This document shows positions 1-7,721 of a stretch of DNA of 64,000 nt, piece after piece (the stretch's first letter is position 1; every line of letters begins with the position of its first letter). The translations under genes and the position numbers were made by a program. The stretch is from Oceanospirillum linum (GTDB taxonomy: Bacteria; Pseudomonadota; Gammaproteobacteria; Pseudomonadales; Halomonadaceae). The notes under the pieces are model-generated. The model made no database searches. It saw nothing but the letters and a program-made list of their open reading frames with translations, and was not told the origin of the DNA. The stretch is from assembly GCF_001995095.2 (NCBI RefSeq), contig NZ_MTSD02000001.1, positions 620,001 to 684,000 of the forward strand. Reading direction: 5' to 3'.

Positions 1-402
1 CTTCAGCTCCAAGTCTTTCAGCCCCCCGTAAGGGTCGTGGATATTCCCGTTTATATCCTTTGCCATAGCGTTAATCGTAAAATCCCGCCGCATCAGATCT
101 TCTTCGAGTGTCACATCAGGTGATGTATGGCAAACAAACCCCTGATAACCTTTACCGGTTTTGCGCTCTGTCCTGGCTAATGCATACTCCTCTTTTGTAT
201 CCGGGTGCAGAAAAACAGGAAAGTCTTTGCCGACCTGAACAAAGCCTGCCGCTTTTAGCTCCTCTGGTATAGCACCAACAACCAGCCAGTCCCTGTCATA
301 AGCTTCCACCCCCAGCAGCTCATCTCTTACCGGACCACCAACAAGGTACACCTCACCACTTAAAAAAGAAGAATCATCATCAGAAGATAAAAACTGGCTC
401 AT
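1..402 (-). CDS. cca: CCA tRNA nucleotidyltransferase, N-terminal part (runs off the left edge)
   Basis: Adds or repairs the 3'-CCA end of tRNAs. Only the first 134 codons lie in the window. The nucleotidyltransferase head is clear: [12 protein letters not shown] (about residues 20-31), the metal-binding pair in YDRDWLVVG (residues 35-43) and [10 protein letters not shown] near residue 105. These match class II bacterial CCA enzymes. The ATG at 402-400 follows a short Ser/Asp-rich start. The gene is divergent from the flagellar lipoprotein genes, with which it shares the 185-bp intergenic region. Whether the C-terminal HD domain of the multifunctional form is present cannot be seen. Confidence 0.93.
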   Translation of the reverse strand, partial: MSQFLSSDDDSSFLSGEVYLVGGPVRDELLGVEAYDRDWLVVGAIPEELKAAGFVQVGKDFPVFLHPDTKEEYALARTERKTGKGYQGFVCHTSPDVTLEEDLMRRDFTINAMAKDINGNIHDPYGGLKDLELK

Positions 403-470
403 TTTTTGCTAAACCTTAGTTATTAAACGAATTAAAGTTTAATTTTCTGCAGGTTAACCTTCAGTCACAC

Positions 471-497
471 TAAACTTTGCGGAAGTGTTGCCGATAA
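471..497 (+). promoter_or_regulatory. FliA (sigma-28) promoter for the flgP/flgT unit
   Basis: TAAACTTT at 471-478, an 11-base spacer and GCCGATAA at 490-497 match the sigma-28 consensus (TAAAGTTT-N11-GCCGATAA) at all but one base, with ideal spacing. It lies 90 bases before the lipoprotein ATG at 588 and points at three flagellar genes. A second such promoter precedes flgM at 41214. Start-site mapping has not been done; the match itself is directly visible. Confidence 0.85.
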
Positions 498-587
498 TCA
501 TCGGTATAGTTTTCGACTCAACTCACATTATAAAGCTGCAAAGCAGAATGTTTGGTTGAATTCGTATCAAAATGTCAGGAAGAACCG

Positions 588-836
588 ATGCTTAAAACTG
601 TAAAAATTATCACAGGGACTTTTTTTCTGCTTCTGATGTCTGCTTGTACCATGCCGTACTACGGCTATCAGCAAAACACTCAGGCACAGGGAAATTATGT
701 CCGCATACCGCCGGCAAAACCTCAACCCCAGCGGCGGGTGATTATCAGAACAGAAACGCACCGGGTTCTGACGCCAAAAATCGTTATGGAGCCCTGCTGT
801 AAAATGCAGTCCAACGTAATCTATAGGCGTTACTAA
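588..836 (+). CDS. Small predicted lipoprotein, first gene of the flgP-flgT unit
   Basis: An 82-residue protein with a lipoprotein signal: a short basic start, a hydrophobic stretch and the lipobox-like LLLMSAC, then a Pro/Gln/Arg-rich tail ending in a CC pair (PCCKMQ). The ATG at 588 is preferred over an upstream start at 552 because AGGA sits at 577-580 and the signal peptide then begins at residue 1. It lies 65 bases before flgP and behind the FliA promoter, so it is probably a flagellar outer-membrane accessory. It occupies the place FlgO has in vibrios but is far too short to be FlgO. I do not recognise the family. Confidence 0.75.
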   Translation: MLKTVKIITGTFFLLLMSACTMPYYGYQQNTQAQGNYVRIPPAKPQPQRRVIIRTETHRVLTPKIVMEPCCKMQSNVIYRRY

Positions 837-901
837 CCTGCCCCTAGATACGTATTTGAATCCATTTTATCTATTTGTGACGGACATCAGGAGTGATGAT
901 A

Positions 902-1489
902 ATGAAACTTAAACTGGCTTCTCTGGCTATTGCCGGTGCTGTTGTAACTGCTGGCTGTGCGCCAATGAATCAGCATGCTATGAACAATCAAAACAACAAT
1001 GATTATGTTGTTTACCAACAGGTTGAGCATACTTACAGCCCGAAAGTAGAGCCCATTATTGTTCGTGTGACAGGTTACGGGGCTTACAAAGAAAATCCTC
1101 GCCTGTCTCAGGGACAAAATCAGCTGATGGCAATGCGGGCATCCAAACTTGATGCTTACCGTGCAATTGCTGAACGCGTATACGGTACTCGGGTAAGTGG
1201 TGGCTCTAACGTAGAAGCAATGGTTCTTCGTGATGACCGTTTCCGCACCTATGTGGATAGCGTCATTCGTGGTGCTAAAGTGGTATCTACATATGAGCTA
1301 GCTCACAATAATTACGAGACTACTATGGAGCTGGTTCTGGAACCTACGTTCTATGACTGCATGGGATCAACTGATGCCCTTCAGTCGCCAAGCTGTACAG
1401 CGCCCACAGTTCATGGTGAATCGCCGGAGACTCGTGCCATTGCCCGACCTCTGGTTAAAGTTCAGCCAGGACAGTATTATCTGAACTAA
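902..1489 (+). CDS. flgP: Flagellar outer-membrane lipoprotein FlgP (LPP20 family)
   Basis: FlgP-type lipoproteins form part of the outer-membrane-associated disc or ring around the flagellar rod in Vibrio and relatives. The sequence has a signal peptide with lipobox VTAGC, an Asn/Gln-rich linker, and a conserved domain with GYGAY, ASKLDAYRAIAERVYG and a beta-rich end, typical of LPP20/FlgP proteins. AGGAG at 889-893 supports the ATG at 902; a GTG at 893 would overlap that ribosome site. flgT follows 61 bases later, as in vibrios. Late-class flagellar expression is inferred from the upstream FliA promoter. Confidence 0.85.
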   Translation: MKLKLASLAIAGAVVTAGCAPMNQHAMNNQNNNDYVVYQQVEHTYSPKVEPIIVRVTGYGAYKENPRLSQGQNQLMAMRASKLDAYRAIAERVYGTRVSGGSNVEAMVLRDDRFRTYVDSVIRGAKVVSTYELAHNNYETTMELVLEPTFYDCMGSTDALQSPSCTAPTVHGESPETRAIARPLVKVQPGQYYLN

Positions 1490-1550
1490 TCCACTGACTG
1501 GATTATCTATGTCAGTTGCCATTAACAGATAAAATGAAAGGAGTGGTCGG

Positions 1551-2783
1551 TTGTTAAACACCATATTCCGTCACAAGGTGTTGTGGATTTTGTGTCTACT
1601 GATTGCTGGACTTCAAATACCACAATCAGAAGCCAAATGGCTAGAAGCAACCGGCCAGGCCAGAATTATGCACCAGGACCTGGTCAGTGCCCGTCGTACC
1701 GCGATTAGAGATGCGATCCAGCAGCTCAGTCTTCGCGCCGGGGCTGACGTCAGCAGCTTTCAGCAAATGACCGACGGAGCCATTACCGCTGATAATCTGC
1801 GGGTGAGTTCTAACGGTACTGTTCAGGATATCAATATTCTGGATGAAGTGGTTCAGGGTAATATACTTACCCTGACCATTGAGGCTGATGTATTGGTTGA
1901 CGCTCAGTCCTGTGGGCATGAATCCAGTAATGCTTACCTGAGAAGCGCTGCTGTTGCTTCTTTTTACCTGGAAGATCCTCAGTCGGCATCTTTTGGAGGC
2001 TTCTATGATATCAGTCAGAAACTTCCTGCAGATCTTTCCCAGCGCTTAAATAACTTTGAGCATGTTAAAGCTCTGGATGCTTCAGGTTTTCAGGTTTATA
2101 CATCACCAAAAACCATCCCTACTTCCGTTACGACGACAGGTACGCTTACAACCGCAATTACTGCATCCAATCAGCTTGGCGTGCAATACGTGATAAGCGG
2201 TGTTATTCGTGATATTTCCATGGCCCGCCCGGATCTCCTGCGTACTAAATCTTATTTTAGTCAGGTCAAAGATAAGATGGAGCATGGCGACAACCGCTTT
2301 GAACGCCGTTTCCAAATGGATATCTATGTCCATGATGGTTTTAGTGGCGCAATGGTCTACAGTCGTCGCTATGAAACTCTTGGTAACTGGAATGTACCTC
2401 TTGAAGAGAAACCGGGCTTCGGCTCTGTTGCTTTTTGGAAAAGTGATTACGGCCAAAAAGTCAGCGATGTTTTTGATCGTGTGGTTGACGACTTAAATTC
2501 ATCTCTGAGCTGCCAGCCATTCATGGCAAAAGTCACCCGTACTGAAGGTAAGAAAATCTATCTTGATGCAGGAGCCGGTGATGGTTTACGCCCGGGCGAT
2601 ACCCTTAACCTCTACCGCCTAAGCACCTTCTACGATGCGAACCAAAATGCTTATACCGAGTTAGAAAATACTAAGATTGTCGTTACTCTGAAAAAGGTAC
2701 AACCCTTCTTTTCACGAGGTGTTGTCAGTACAGAAACAGACAAGCTGGGTATTCAGCAGGGCGATATTGTCATCGCGTGGTAA
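1551..2783 (+). CDS. flgT: Flagellar assembly protein FlgT (H-ring component)
   Basis: FlgT is a periplasmic protein that builds the H-ring around the LP ring of sheathed or polar flagella. The 410-residue product has a signal peptide (hydrophobic residues 9-24, then SEAKW), an N-terminal ARTGQA-like region (WLEATGQARIM), and a C-terminal domain containing GDGLRPGDTLNLYR, typical of FlgT. It uses a TTG start at 1551, set by AAGGAG at 1538-1543. A strong bidirectional terminator follows directly. Family assignment rests on overall recognition and on its place after flgP. Confidence 0.87.
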   Translation: MLNTIFRHKVLWILCLLIAGLQIPQSEAKWLEATGQARIMHQDLVSARRTAIRDAIQQLSLRAGADVSSFQQMTDGAITADNLRVSSNGTVQDINILDEVVQGNILTLTIEADVLVDAQSCGHESSNAYLRSAAVASFYLEDPQSASFGGFYDISQKLPADLSQRLNNFEHVKALDASGFQVYTSPKTIPTSVTTTGTLTTAITASNQLGVQYVISGVIRDISMARPDLLRTKSYFSQVKDKMEHGDNRFERRFQMDIYVHDGFSGAMVYSRRYETLGNWNVPLEEKPGFGSVAFWKSDYGQKVSDVFDRVVDDLNSSLSCQPFMAKVTRTEGKKIYLDAGAGDGLRPGDTLNLYRLSTFYDANQNAYTELENTKIVVTLKKVQPFFSRGVVSTETDKLGIQQGDIVIAW

Positions 2784-2800
2784 GACTCTCTTCGCTTAAT

Positions 2801-2828
2801 AAAAAAGGAGCCAACGGGCTCCTTTTTT
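2801..2828. terminator. Bidirectional intrinsic terminator between flgT and glpE
   Basis: A stem of AAAAAAGGAGCC and GGCTCCTTTTTT around the loop AACG gives a U-tract on either strand. It separates two convergent genes, flgT (plus) and the rhodanese gene (minus). Confidence 0.9.
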
Positions 2829-2848
2829 ATTGCTGTATGACAGGTTTA

Positions 2849-3166
2849 TTAGTGACAGTACTCAGGGCATACCGTTTTCCAAAGCTCATACCCCCCCTGA
2901 AGACTATAAGTATCATTAAAGCCTTGCTCCGCCAGAAACTGTGCCGCTGACTGGCTGCTGTTACCATGATAGCAGCAAACAATGACCGGCCTGGATTTAT
3001 CTGTCTGCTCAATAAATAACTGAACATTATCATTGCTTAATAGCAGGGAGCCTTTAATCGACCCTGCAGCAAAACTACCTGGATCTCGGATATCAACAAC
3101 AACAATCTCTTCACCGGCTTCAATTTTTGCTTTAAGTTCATCCGGGTTCATAAACTGAAAATTCAT
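2849..3166 (-). CDS. glpE: Thiosulfate sulfurtransferase GlpE, single rhodanese domain
   Basis: Moves sulfane sulfur from thiosulfate to thiophilic acceptors such as cyanide or thioredoxin. The 105-residue protein is one rhodanese domain with VVDIRDPGSF near the start and the active-site loop CCYHGNSSQ, whose second Cys matches the catalytic Cys of GlpE. The ATG at 3166 has AAGG seven bases upstream; a further ATG 24 bases earlier would add residues the family lacks. It lies 75 bases downstream of apaH on the same strand, its usual neighbourhood in this group. Confidence 0.87.
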   Translation of the reverse strand: MNFQFMNPDELKAKIEAGEEIVVVDIRDPGSFAAGSIKGSLLLSNDNVQLFIEQTDKSRPVIVCCYHGNSSQSAAQFLAEQGFNDTYSLQGGYELWKTVCPEYCH

Positions 3167-3241
3167 AAAACTACCTTCTGTCAGAGTCACTGGATGTCAG
3201 TCGCTCCTCCCTGACAAAACCAGCCAAATGTTTAAAAACAG

Positions 3242-4063
3242 CTACTGATATATTGGTTTCTGTAAACTGTTAACTGAGGTTCGCTCACCACTTTCGAGAT
3301 GAAGCGCTGTCAGCCGTCCACCCCATACACAGCCCGTATCCAACCCATAGATACCATGAGCATCGACATCACCCTCAAGTGCAGCCCAGTGGCCAAAGAT
3401 TATTTTTTCTTTGACCTGACGCGGGTAGCTAAACCATGGCGCATACCCTTTCGGGCATTGATCTAAACCCTCTTTACTATCAAAGTCGAGTTTGCCTTTC
3501 ACAGTACAAAAGCGCATACGGGTAAAATAGTTAGTTATTACTCGCAACCGGTCAACACCACTAAGGCTATCCGACCACTTAGAGGGTTTGTTGCCGTACA
3601 TATTCTCAAAGTAGTTTCTGTAGGCATCGCCCTGCAGGACAGCCTCAACCTCACCCGCATAGCTGAGCGCCTGTTGAAGATCCCAGATGGGGGGGATCCC
3701 AGCATGACTCATCACAAAGCCAAGTTTTTGATCATAGTGGAATAAGGGCTGATGGCGCAGCCAGTCCAGCAGTCGCTCACGGTCCGGGGCATCCAGAACC
3801 TTTTGCAGGGTATCGGAGCGCTTAAGGCGCGCACCGGAATACGCGACAGCAAGTAAATGCAGATCATGATTACCCAGTACGCAGCGAACCCTGTCACCCA
3901 TCCCGGAAGCAAAACGAAGTACTTCCAAGGATTCAGGGCCACGATTAACCAGATCGCCAGCCAACCAGAGCTGATCCTTTTCCGGATTAAAACTTACGGC
4001 CTCCAGCAATTGCATCAGTTCACTGAAGCAACCCTGAAGATCACCAACGGCGTACGTACCCAT
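3242..4063 (-). CDS. apaH: Symmetrical diadenosine tetraphosphatase ApaH
   Basis: Hydrolyses Ap4A to two ADP and removes NpnN RNA caps. Calcineurin-type metallophosphatase motifs are in order: GDLQG (residues 7-11), GDLVNRG (36-42), GNHDLHLL (about 64-71) and SHAGIPP. Length (273 aa) is normal. It is the last gene of the lptD-surA-pdxA-rsmA-apaG-apaH series; apaG ends 59 bases upstream. This order is conserved across gammaproteobacteria. Confidence 0.95.
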   Translation of the reverse strand: MGTYAVGDLQGCFSELMQLLEAVSFNPEKDQLWLAGDLVNRGPESLEVLRFASGMGDRVRCVLGNHDLHLLAVAYSGARLKRSDTLQKVLDAPDRERLLDWLRHQPLFHYDQKLGFVMSHAGIPPIWDLQQALSYAGEVEAVLQGDAYRNYFENMYGNKPSKWSDSLSGVDRLRVITNYFTRMRFCTVKGKLDFDSKEGLDQCPKGYAPWFSYPRQVKEKIIFGHWAALEGDVDAHGIYGLDTGCVWGGRLTALHLESGERTSVNSLQKPIYQ

Positions 4064-4122
4064 AGCAATACTTTTACCCAGAAATAAATAAGTTCAGGAA
4101 TTTTGCATCAAAGTATGCAATA

Positions 4123-4530
4123 TCAATGCAGAACATCCTCTTTTGCAAGGCGGAACGCCGGAATATCGACCTGCAACGGACAGTCAAACTCGATATCCTG
4201 CAACTCATAATGTCCTTGCATAAATCCAAGAGGCGTCGGAAAAATAGCACCTGAAGTGTAGCTGTAAGATTCACCGGGAGCGATCACTGGCTGCTGGCCA
4301 ACAACACCTTTCCCTTTCACTTCGTTGACCTTGCCATTACCGTCAGTAACCACCCAGAAGCGGCTCTTAAGCTTCACACTGGTTCGGTTATTATTAGTAA
4401 TGGTTACCCTATAGCTGAAAACATACTGATCACGCTCTTCAGTGGTGCCATGCTTAATAAACTTGGGCTCTACCTTCAACTCAATCAGATCTGCTATTGC
4501 AGGCTTATCCTGATCATTTATTTCAGTCAT
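4123..4530 (-). CDS. apaG: ApaG (CorD) protein
   Basis: ApaG is a small beta-sandwich protein (DUF525) of uncertain role, linked to cobalt and magnesium tolerance. Visible family motifs are SYRVTITNNN, GKGVVGQQPVIAPGESY and PLGFMQGHYEL. The ATG at 4530 overlaps the last eight bases of rsmA, a normal coupled start; a longer reading frame from 4560 would run further into rsmA. 135 residues. Confidence 0.93.
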   Translation of the reverse strand: MTEINDQDKPAIADLIELKVEPKFIKHGTTEERDQYVFSYRVTITNNNRTSVKLKSRFWVVTDGNGKVNEVKGKGVVGQQPVIAPGESYSYTSGAIFPTPLGFMQGHYELQDIEFDCPLQVDIPAFRLAKEDVLH

Positions 4531-5335
4531 GCTTACCCAACCTGTCCGCCAAACAATCACTTAACGCAACGACTTCCTGAAGGCTCAGCGTTTCAGGTCG
4601 TCGCTGAGGGTCAATCCCAAGGGCTTCAATCTCAGAAACCTCTACCAGGCCTTTCAGGTTGTTGCGCAGCGTTTTGCGGCGTTGAGCAAACGCAGTTCTT
4701 ACCAGATTATCCAGGCATTCTGCTGACTTTGCCGGATAAGGCAGCTCTTTATGAGGTGTCAAACGCACAATAGCGGAATCAACCTTAGGCATAGGGTCAA
4801 AGGCTTCCGGCGGTACAATAAACAAGGCTTCAACATCACAAAGGTACTGCGCCATAATGCCTAAACGGCCCCAGTCGTTCGTGGCAGGAGCAGCCGCCAA
4901 ACGTTCAACCACCTCTTTTTGCAGCATAAAATGCATATCCTGAATATTCTGGCGCTGCTCTAACAGGTGAAAAATCAGAGGGGTTGAAATATTGTAAGGT
5001 AGATTACCGGCAACCCGTAGAGGCTGACCATCATCGATCAGTTCCGCAAAATCAAACTTCAAGGCATCCGCCTGGTGAATATTAAAGCCAGGGGCGTTAA
5101 AGAATTTCACCTTAAGTCCCGGAATTAAATCACGGTCTAATTCAATGACATCGAGACGCTCTGCCGATTCTAAAATAATCTCCGTCAGCGCCCCCATACC
5201 AGGGCCAATTTCAACCAAATGCTGACCTTTTTGTGGGGCGATGCTGCGCACAATACGTCGAATAATACCTTCATCCTGAAGAAAGTTTTGTCCGAAGCGC
5301 TTACGGGCGCGGTGTTGCTGAGGCTTCTTAGCCAT
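4523..5335 (-). CDS. rsmA: 16S rRNA dimethyladenosine transferase RsmA/KsgA
   Basis: Dimethylates the two adjacent adenosines in helix 45 of 16S rRNA (A1518/A1519 in E. coli) late in 30S assembly. Typical motifs: RKRFGQNFL (residues 11-19), the SAM site EIGPGMGALT (about 43-52), the acidic ELDRDL, and the catalytic NLPYNIS near residue 114. Length (270 aa) is standard. It starts 24 bases after pdxA and overlaps apaG, so it is cotranscribed with both. Confidence 0.97.
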   Translation of the reverse strand: MAKKPQQHRARKRFGQNFLQDEGIIRRIVRSIAPQKGQHLVEIGPGMGALTEIILESAERLDVIELDRDLIPGLKVKFFNAPGFNIHQADALKFDFAELIDDGQPLRVAGNLPYNISTPLIFHLLEQRQNIQDMHFMLQKEVVERLAAAPATNDWGRLGIMAQYLCDVEALFIVPPEAFDPMPKVDSAIVRLTPHKELPYPAKSAECLDNLVRTAFAQRRKTLRNNLKGLVEVSEIEALGIDPQRRPETLSLQEVVALSDCLADRLGKHD

Positions 5336-5359
5336 TAATTCCTCTCAGTTCTTCAGGTG

Positions 5360-6388
5360 TTATCGAGTTCTGGCATCTGCCATTAAGGCAGCATAACCTA
5401 ATGCCGTCCATAGGCTGCCTTCATGGGCGTTGCCTGTGCCAGCCAGATCTAAAGCGGTGCCATGATCCACCGAAGTCCGCACAATTGGCATTCCCAGCGT
5501 GATATTGGCCGCACGGCCAAAGCCGGCATGTTTTAAAACCGGCAAACCTTGATCGTGATACATCGCCAAGACTGCATCGGCATTTTTTAAATGGTGCTGC
5601 GCAAATAGCGTATCAGCGGGTAAGGGGCCTATTAACGGGATTCCCTCTTGGGCTAAAGCCTTTAATGTTGGGATAATCACATCAAGCTCTTCCCGGCCTA
5701 AATGCCCGTCTTCACCGGCATGAGGGTTTAACCCGCAGACGAGTATTCTGGGCTGGCTCAAACCAAAGTCACGCTCCAGTGCACGATATAAAACCCGACT
5801 GACTCGGGCAATACGCTCAGGAGTAATCGCATCAGCCACCTCTTTTAATGGCAGATGGGTTGTCACCAGGGCAACTCTCAGACCTTCTGTTGCCAACATC
5901 ATAACCACTTGTTCAGTCTGTGTTCGCGCTTGCAAGAATTCAGTATGTCCGGTGAAAGGAACCCCTGCCTCGTTAATAACGCCTTTATGAACCGGAGCCG
6001 TTACCATACCCTGCCACTGACCTGACAAGCAGCCATCCACGGCAATCTCTAAGGTCTTTAAGACGTAAGCCGCATTAGCTGCATTTAACTGTCCTGCTCT
6101 TTCAGGCTCTGCCAAAGCCACAGGAATAACCGCCAAATGGCCCGCCTGCATAATGGGTAAAGACTCATTGGGCAGAACCTGTGTTAGCGCTATCTCCAGG
6201 CCAAGCTGTTCCGCTCGCCGTTGCAGTAAATCCGGGTCAGCAATAACCCCTAAGCGAAGTTCACTGCAATCAACCTGACTCCATGCTAAATACTCTTCAG
6301 CATGGCCCCAGTCCGCTGCAACTTTTAAAATAACATCCGGACCAATGCCCGATGACTCACCTGCAGTAACAACCAGAGATTGACTCAA
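5360..6388 (-). CDS. pdxA: 4-hydroxythreonine-4-phosphate dehydrogenase PdxA
   Basis: NAD-dependent oxidation of 4-phosphohydroxy-L-threonine in the DXP-dependent pyridoxal phosphate pathway. The N-terminus TAGESSGIGPDV corresponds to the family's TPGEPAGIGPD. Metal-binding histidines lie in FTGHTEFLQ and MYHDQGLPVLKH; GLNPHAGEDG is also typical. Full length at 342 aa. Lies 32 bases downstream of surA and 24 upstream of rsmA. Confidence 0.95.
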   Translation of the reverse strand: MSQSLVVTAGESSGIGPDVILKVAADWGHAEEYLAWSQVDCSELRLGVIADPDLLQRRAEQLGLEIALTQVLPNESLPIMQAGHLAVIPVALAEPERAGQLNAANAAYVLKTLEIAVDGCLSGQWQGMVTAPVHKGVINEAGVPFTGHTEFLQARTQTEQVVMMLATEGLRVALVTTHLPLKEVADAITPERIARVSRVLYRALERDFGLSQPRILVCGLNPHAGEDGHLGREELDVIIPTLKALAQEGIPLIGPLPADTLFAQHHLKNADAVLAMYHDQGLPVLKHAGFGRAANITLGMPIVRTSVDHGTALDLAGTGNAHEGSLWTALGYAALMADARTR

Positions 6389-6420
6389 ACCCAGAACCTC
6401 TTTCTGAATAAAGCTCTATA

Positions 6421-7701
6421 CTAGCGAATTTCGATATAAGCAGCTGCTTTCTGTTCCCGTAGCCAGTTATCCAGCTCAGTATCAAACTTACGTTTAAACA
6501 GCTGCTGACGTGCCTGGTCACGAGCCACCTGGTCGCCAATATCCTGGCTACGCCGCCCTTCAACCCGAAGAATATGCCAGCCAAACTGCGAACGAAAAGC
6601 CGGGCTTATGCCGTTCACCGATGTATTACTGATAGCCGCCTCAAACTGAGGTACGTACTTACCAGGTTTCGCCCAGCCCAGGTTACCCCCTTCTCCCGCT
6701 GAAGCCTTATCATCGGAGTAAGTTCGAGCCAACTCAGCAAAATCCTCTCCATCCTGGATACGCTGACGCAGTTTATTAATCAGTACGCGGGCCTGAGCTT
6801 CGGTTCTCAGTGCTGTCGGTTTAATCAGTATATGACGCGCAAGGGTTTCCGTTACCAGCTTCGTTGGCCCACCACGTTTCTCCAGTAAACGGATAATGTG
6901 GAAACCAGATGGACTCCGCAGAGGGACGGAGGTCTCATTAATACCCATAGCCGGCACCTGGTCAGCTAAAATCACAGGTAACTCACTACCTCGTCGCCAG
7001 TCCATCTCACCACCCTGAAGAGCATACTCATCATCAGAGAGGCGTATCGCCAACTGGCTGAAATCAGCGCCCTTTACCAGCTGCTGATAAATATCCTGGG
7101 CTTTCTCATCAGCTTCAGCCACCTGCTGTGGCGTCGCTTTTTCAGGAATAGACACTGTAATCTGCTGCAGACGGTAGTCTGTATTGCTAAGCTCTGTTTT
7201 CTCCTGAGCCAGAAAATTATCCACTTCCTGATCGGATATACGAATTCGCTCACCCACACGGCGCTGACGCAGTTGGCTTATCAGAAGCTCACGGCTTATC
7301 TGCTCCTGAACACTACTAAATGGAACACCCTGACGCTCCAGCACCTGACGAAACTGCTGCAAAGTCATCTTATTTTGCCGGGCAACATTCGTCAGTGCAT
7401 TGTTCAGCTCCACATCAGACACCCGCATACCAGACTCTTCTGCCTGCTGGATCTGAATGGTATCCAAAATCAGGCGGTCTAATACCTGTCTGCGCAGCGT
7501 ATCCCGTGATGGTGGTGCAATATTTCTCTGGCGCAAATTCTGATAAACAGAATCAAGCTTAGCTTCCAGCTCAGACTGCATCAGAGCCTCCTGATTGACA
7601 ACAGCAACCACCTGATCCAAAGACTCCCGACTGGCCTGAGCAGGCAAGATCATACTTACACTGCAGATAGCGCCTATAAAAAATGCAATAAACTGTTTCA
7701 T
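6421..7701 (-). CDS. surA: Periplasmic chaperone and peptidyl-prolyl isomerase SurA
   Basis: Escorts outer-membrane beta-barrel proteins, including LptD encoded just upstream, through the periplasm. The 426-residue product has a signal peptide ending PAQAS, the N-terminal chaperone domain (residues about 25-165) and two parvulin domains, the second with ILIKP and YSDDKASAGEGGNLGW. I chose the ATG at 7701 (TGAG upstream, clean signal peptide); a GTG at 7722 overlaps the lptD stop and would add seven residues in front. Confidence 0.95.
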   Translation of the reverse strand: MKQFIAFFIGAICSVSMILPAQASRESLDQVVAVVNQEALMQSELEAKLDSVYQNLRQRNIAPPSRDTLRRQVLDRLILDTIQIQQAEESGMRVSDVELNNALTNVARQNKMTLQQFRQVLERQGVPFSSVQEQISRELLISQLRQRRVGERIRISDQEVDNFLAQEKTELSNTDYRLQQITVSIPEKATPQQVAEADEKAQDIYQQLVKGADFSQLAIRLSDDEYALQGGEMDWRRGSELPVILADQVPAMGINETSVPLRSPSGFHIIRLLEKRGGPTKLVTETLARHILIKPTALRTEAQARVLINKLRQRIQDGEDFAELARTYSDDKASAGEGGNLGWAKPGKYVPQFEAAISNTSVNGISPAFRSQFGWHILRVEGRRSQDIGDQVARDQARQQLFKRKFDTELDNWLREQKAAAYIEIR

Positions 7702-7721
7702 AAAATTCTCAATTGATATCA

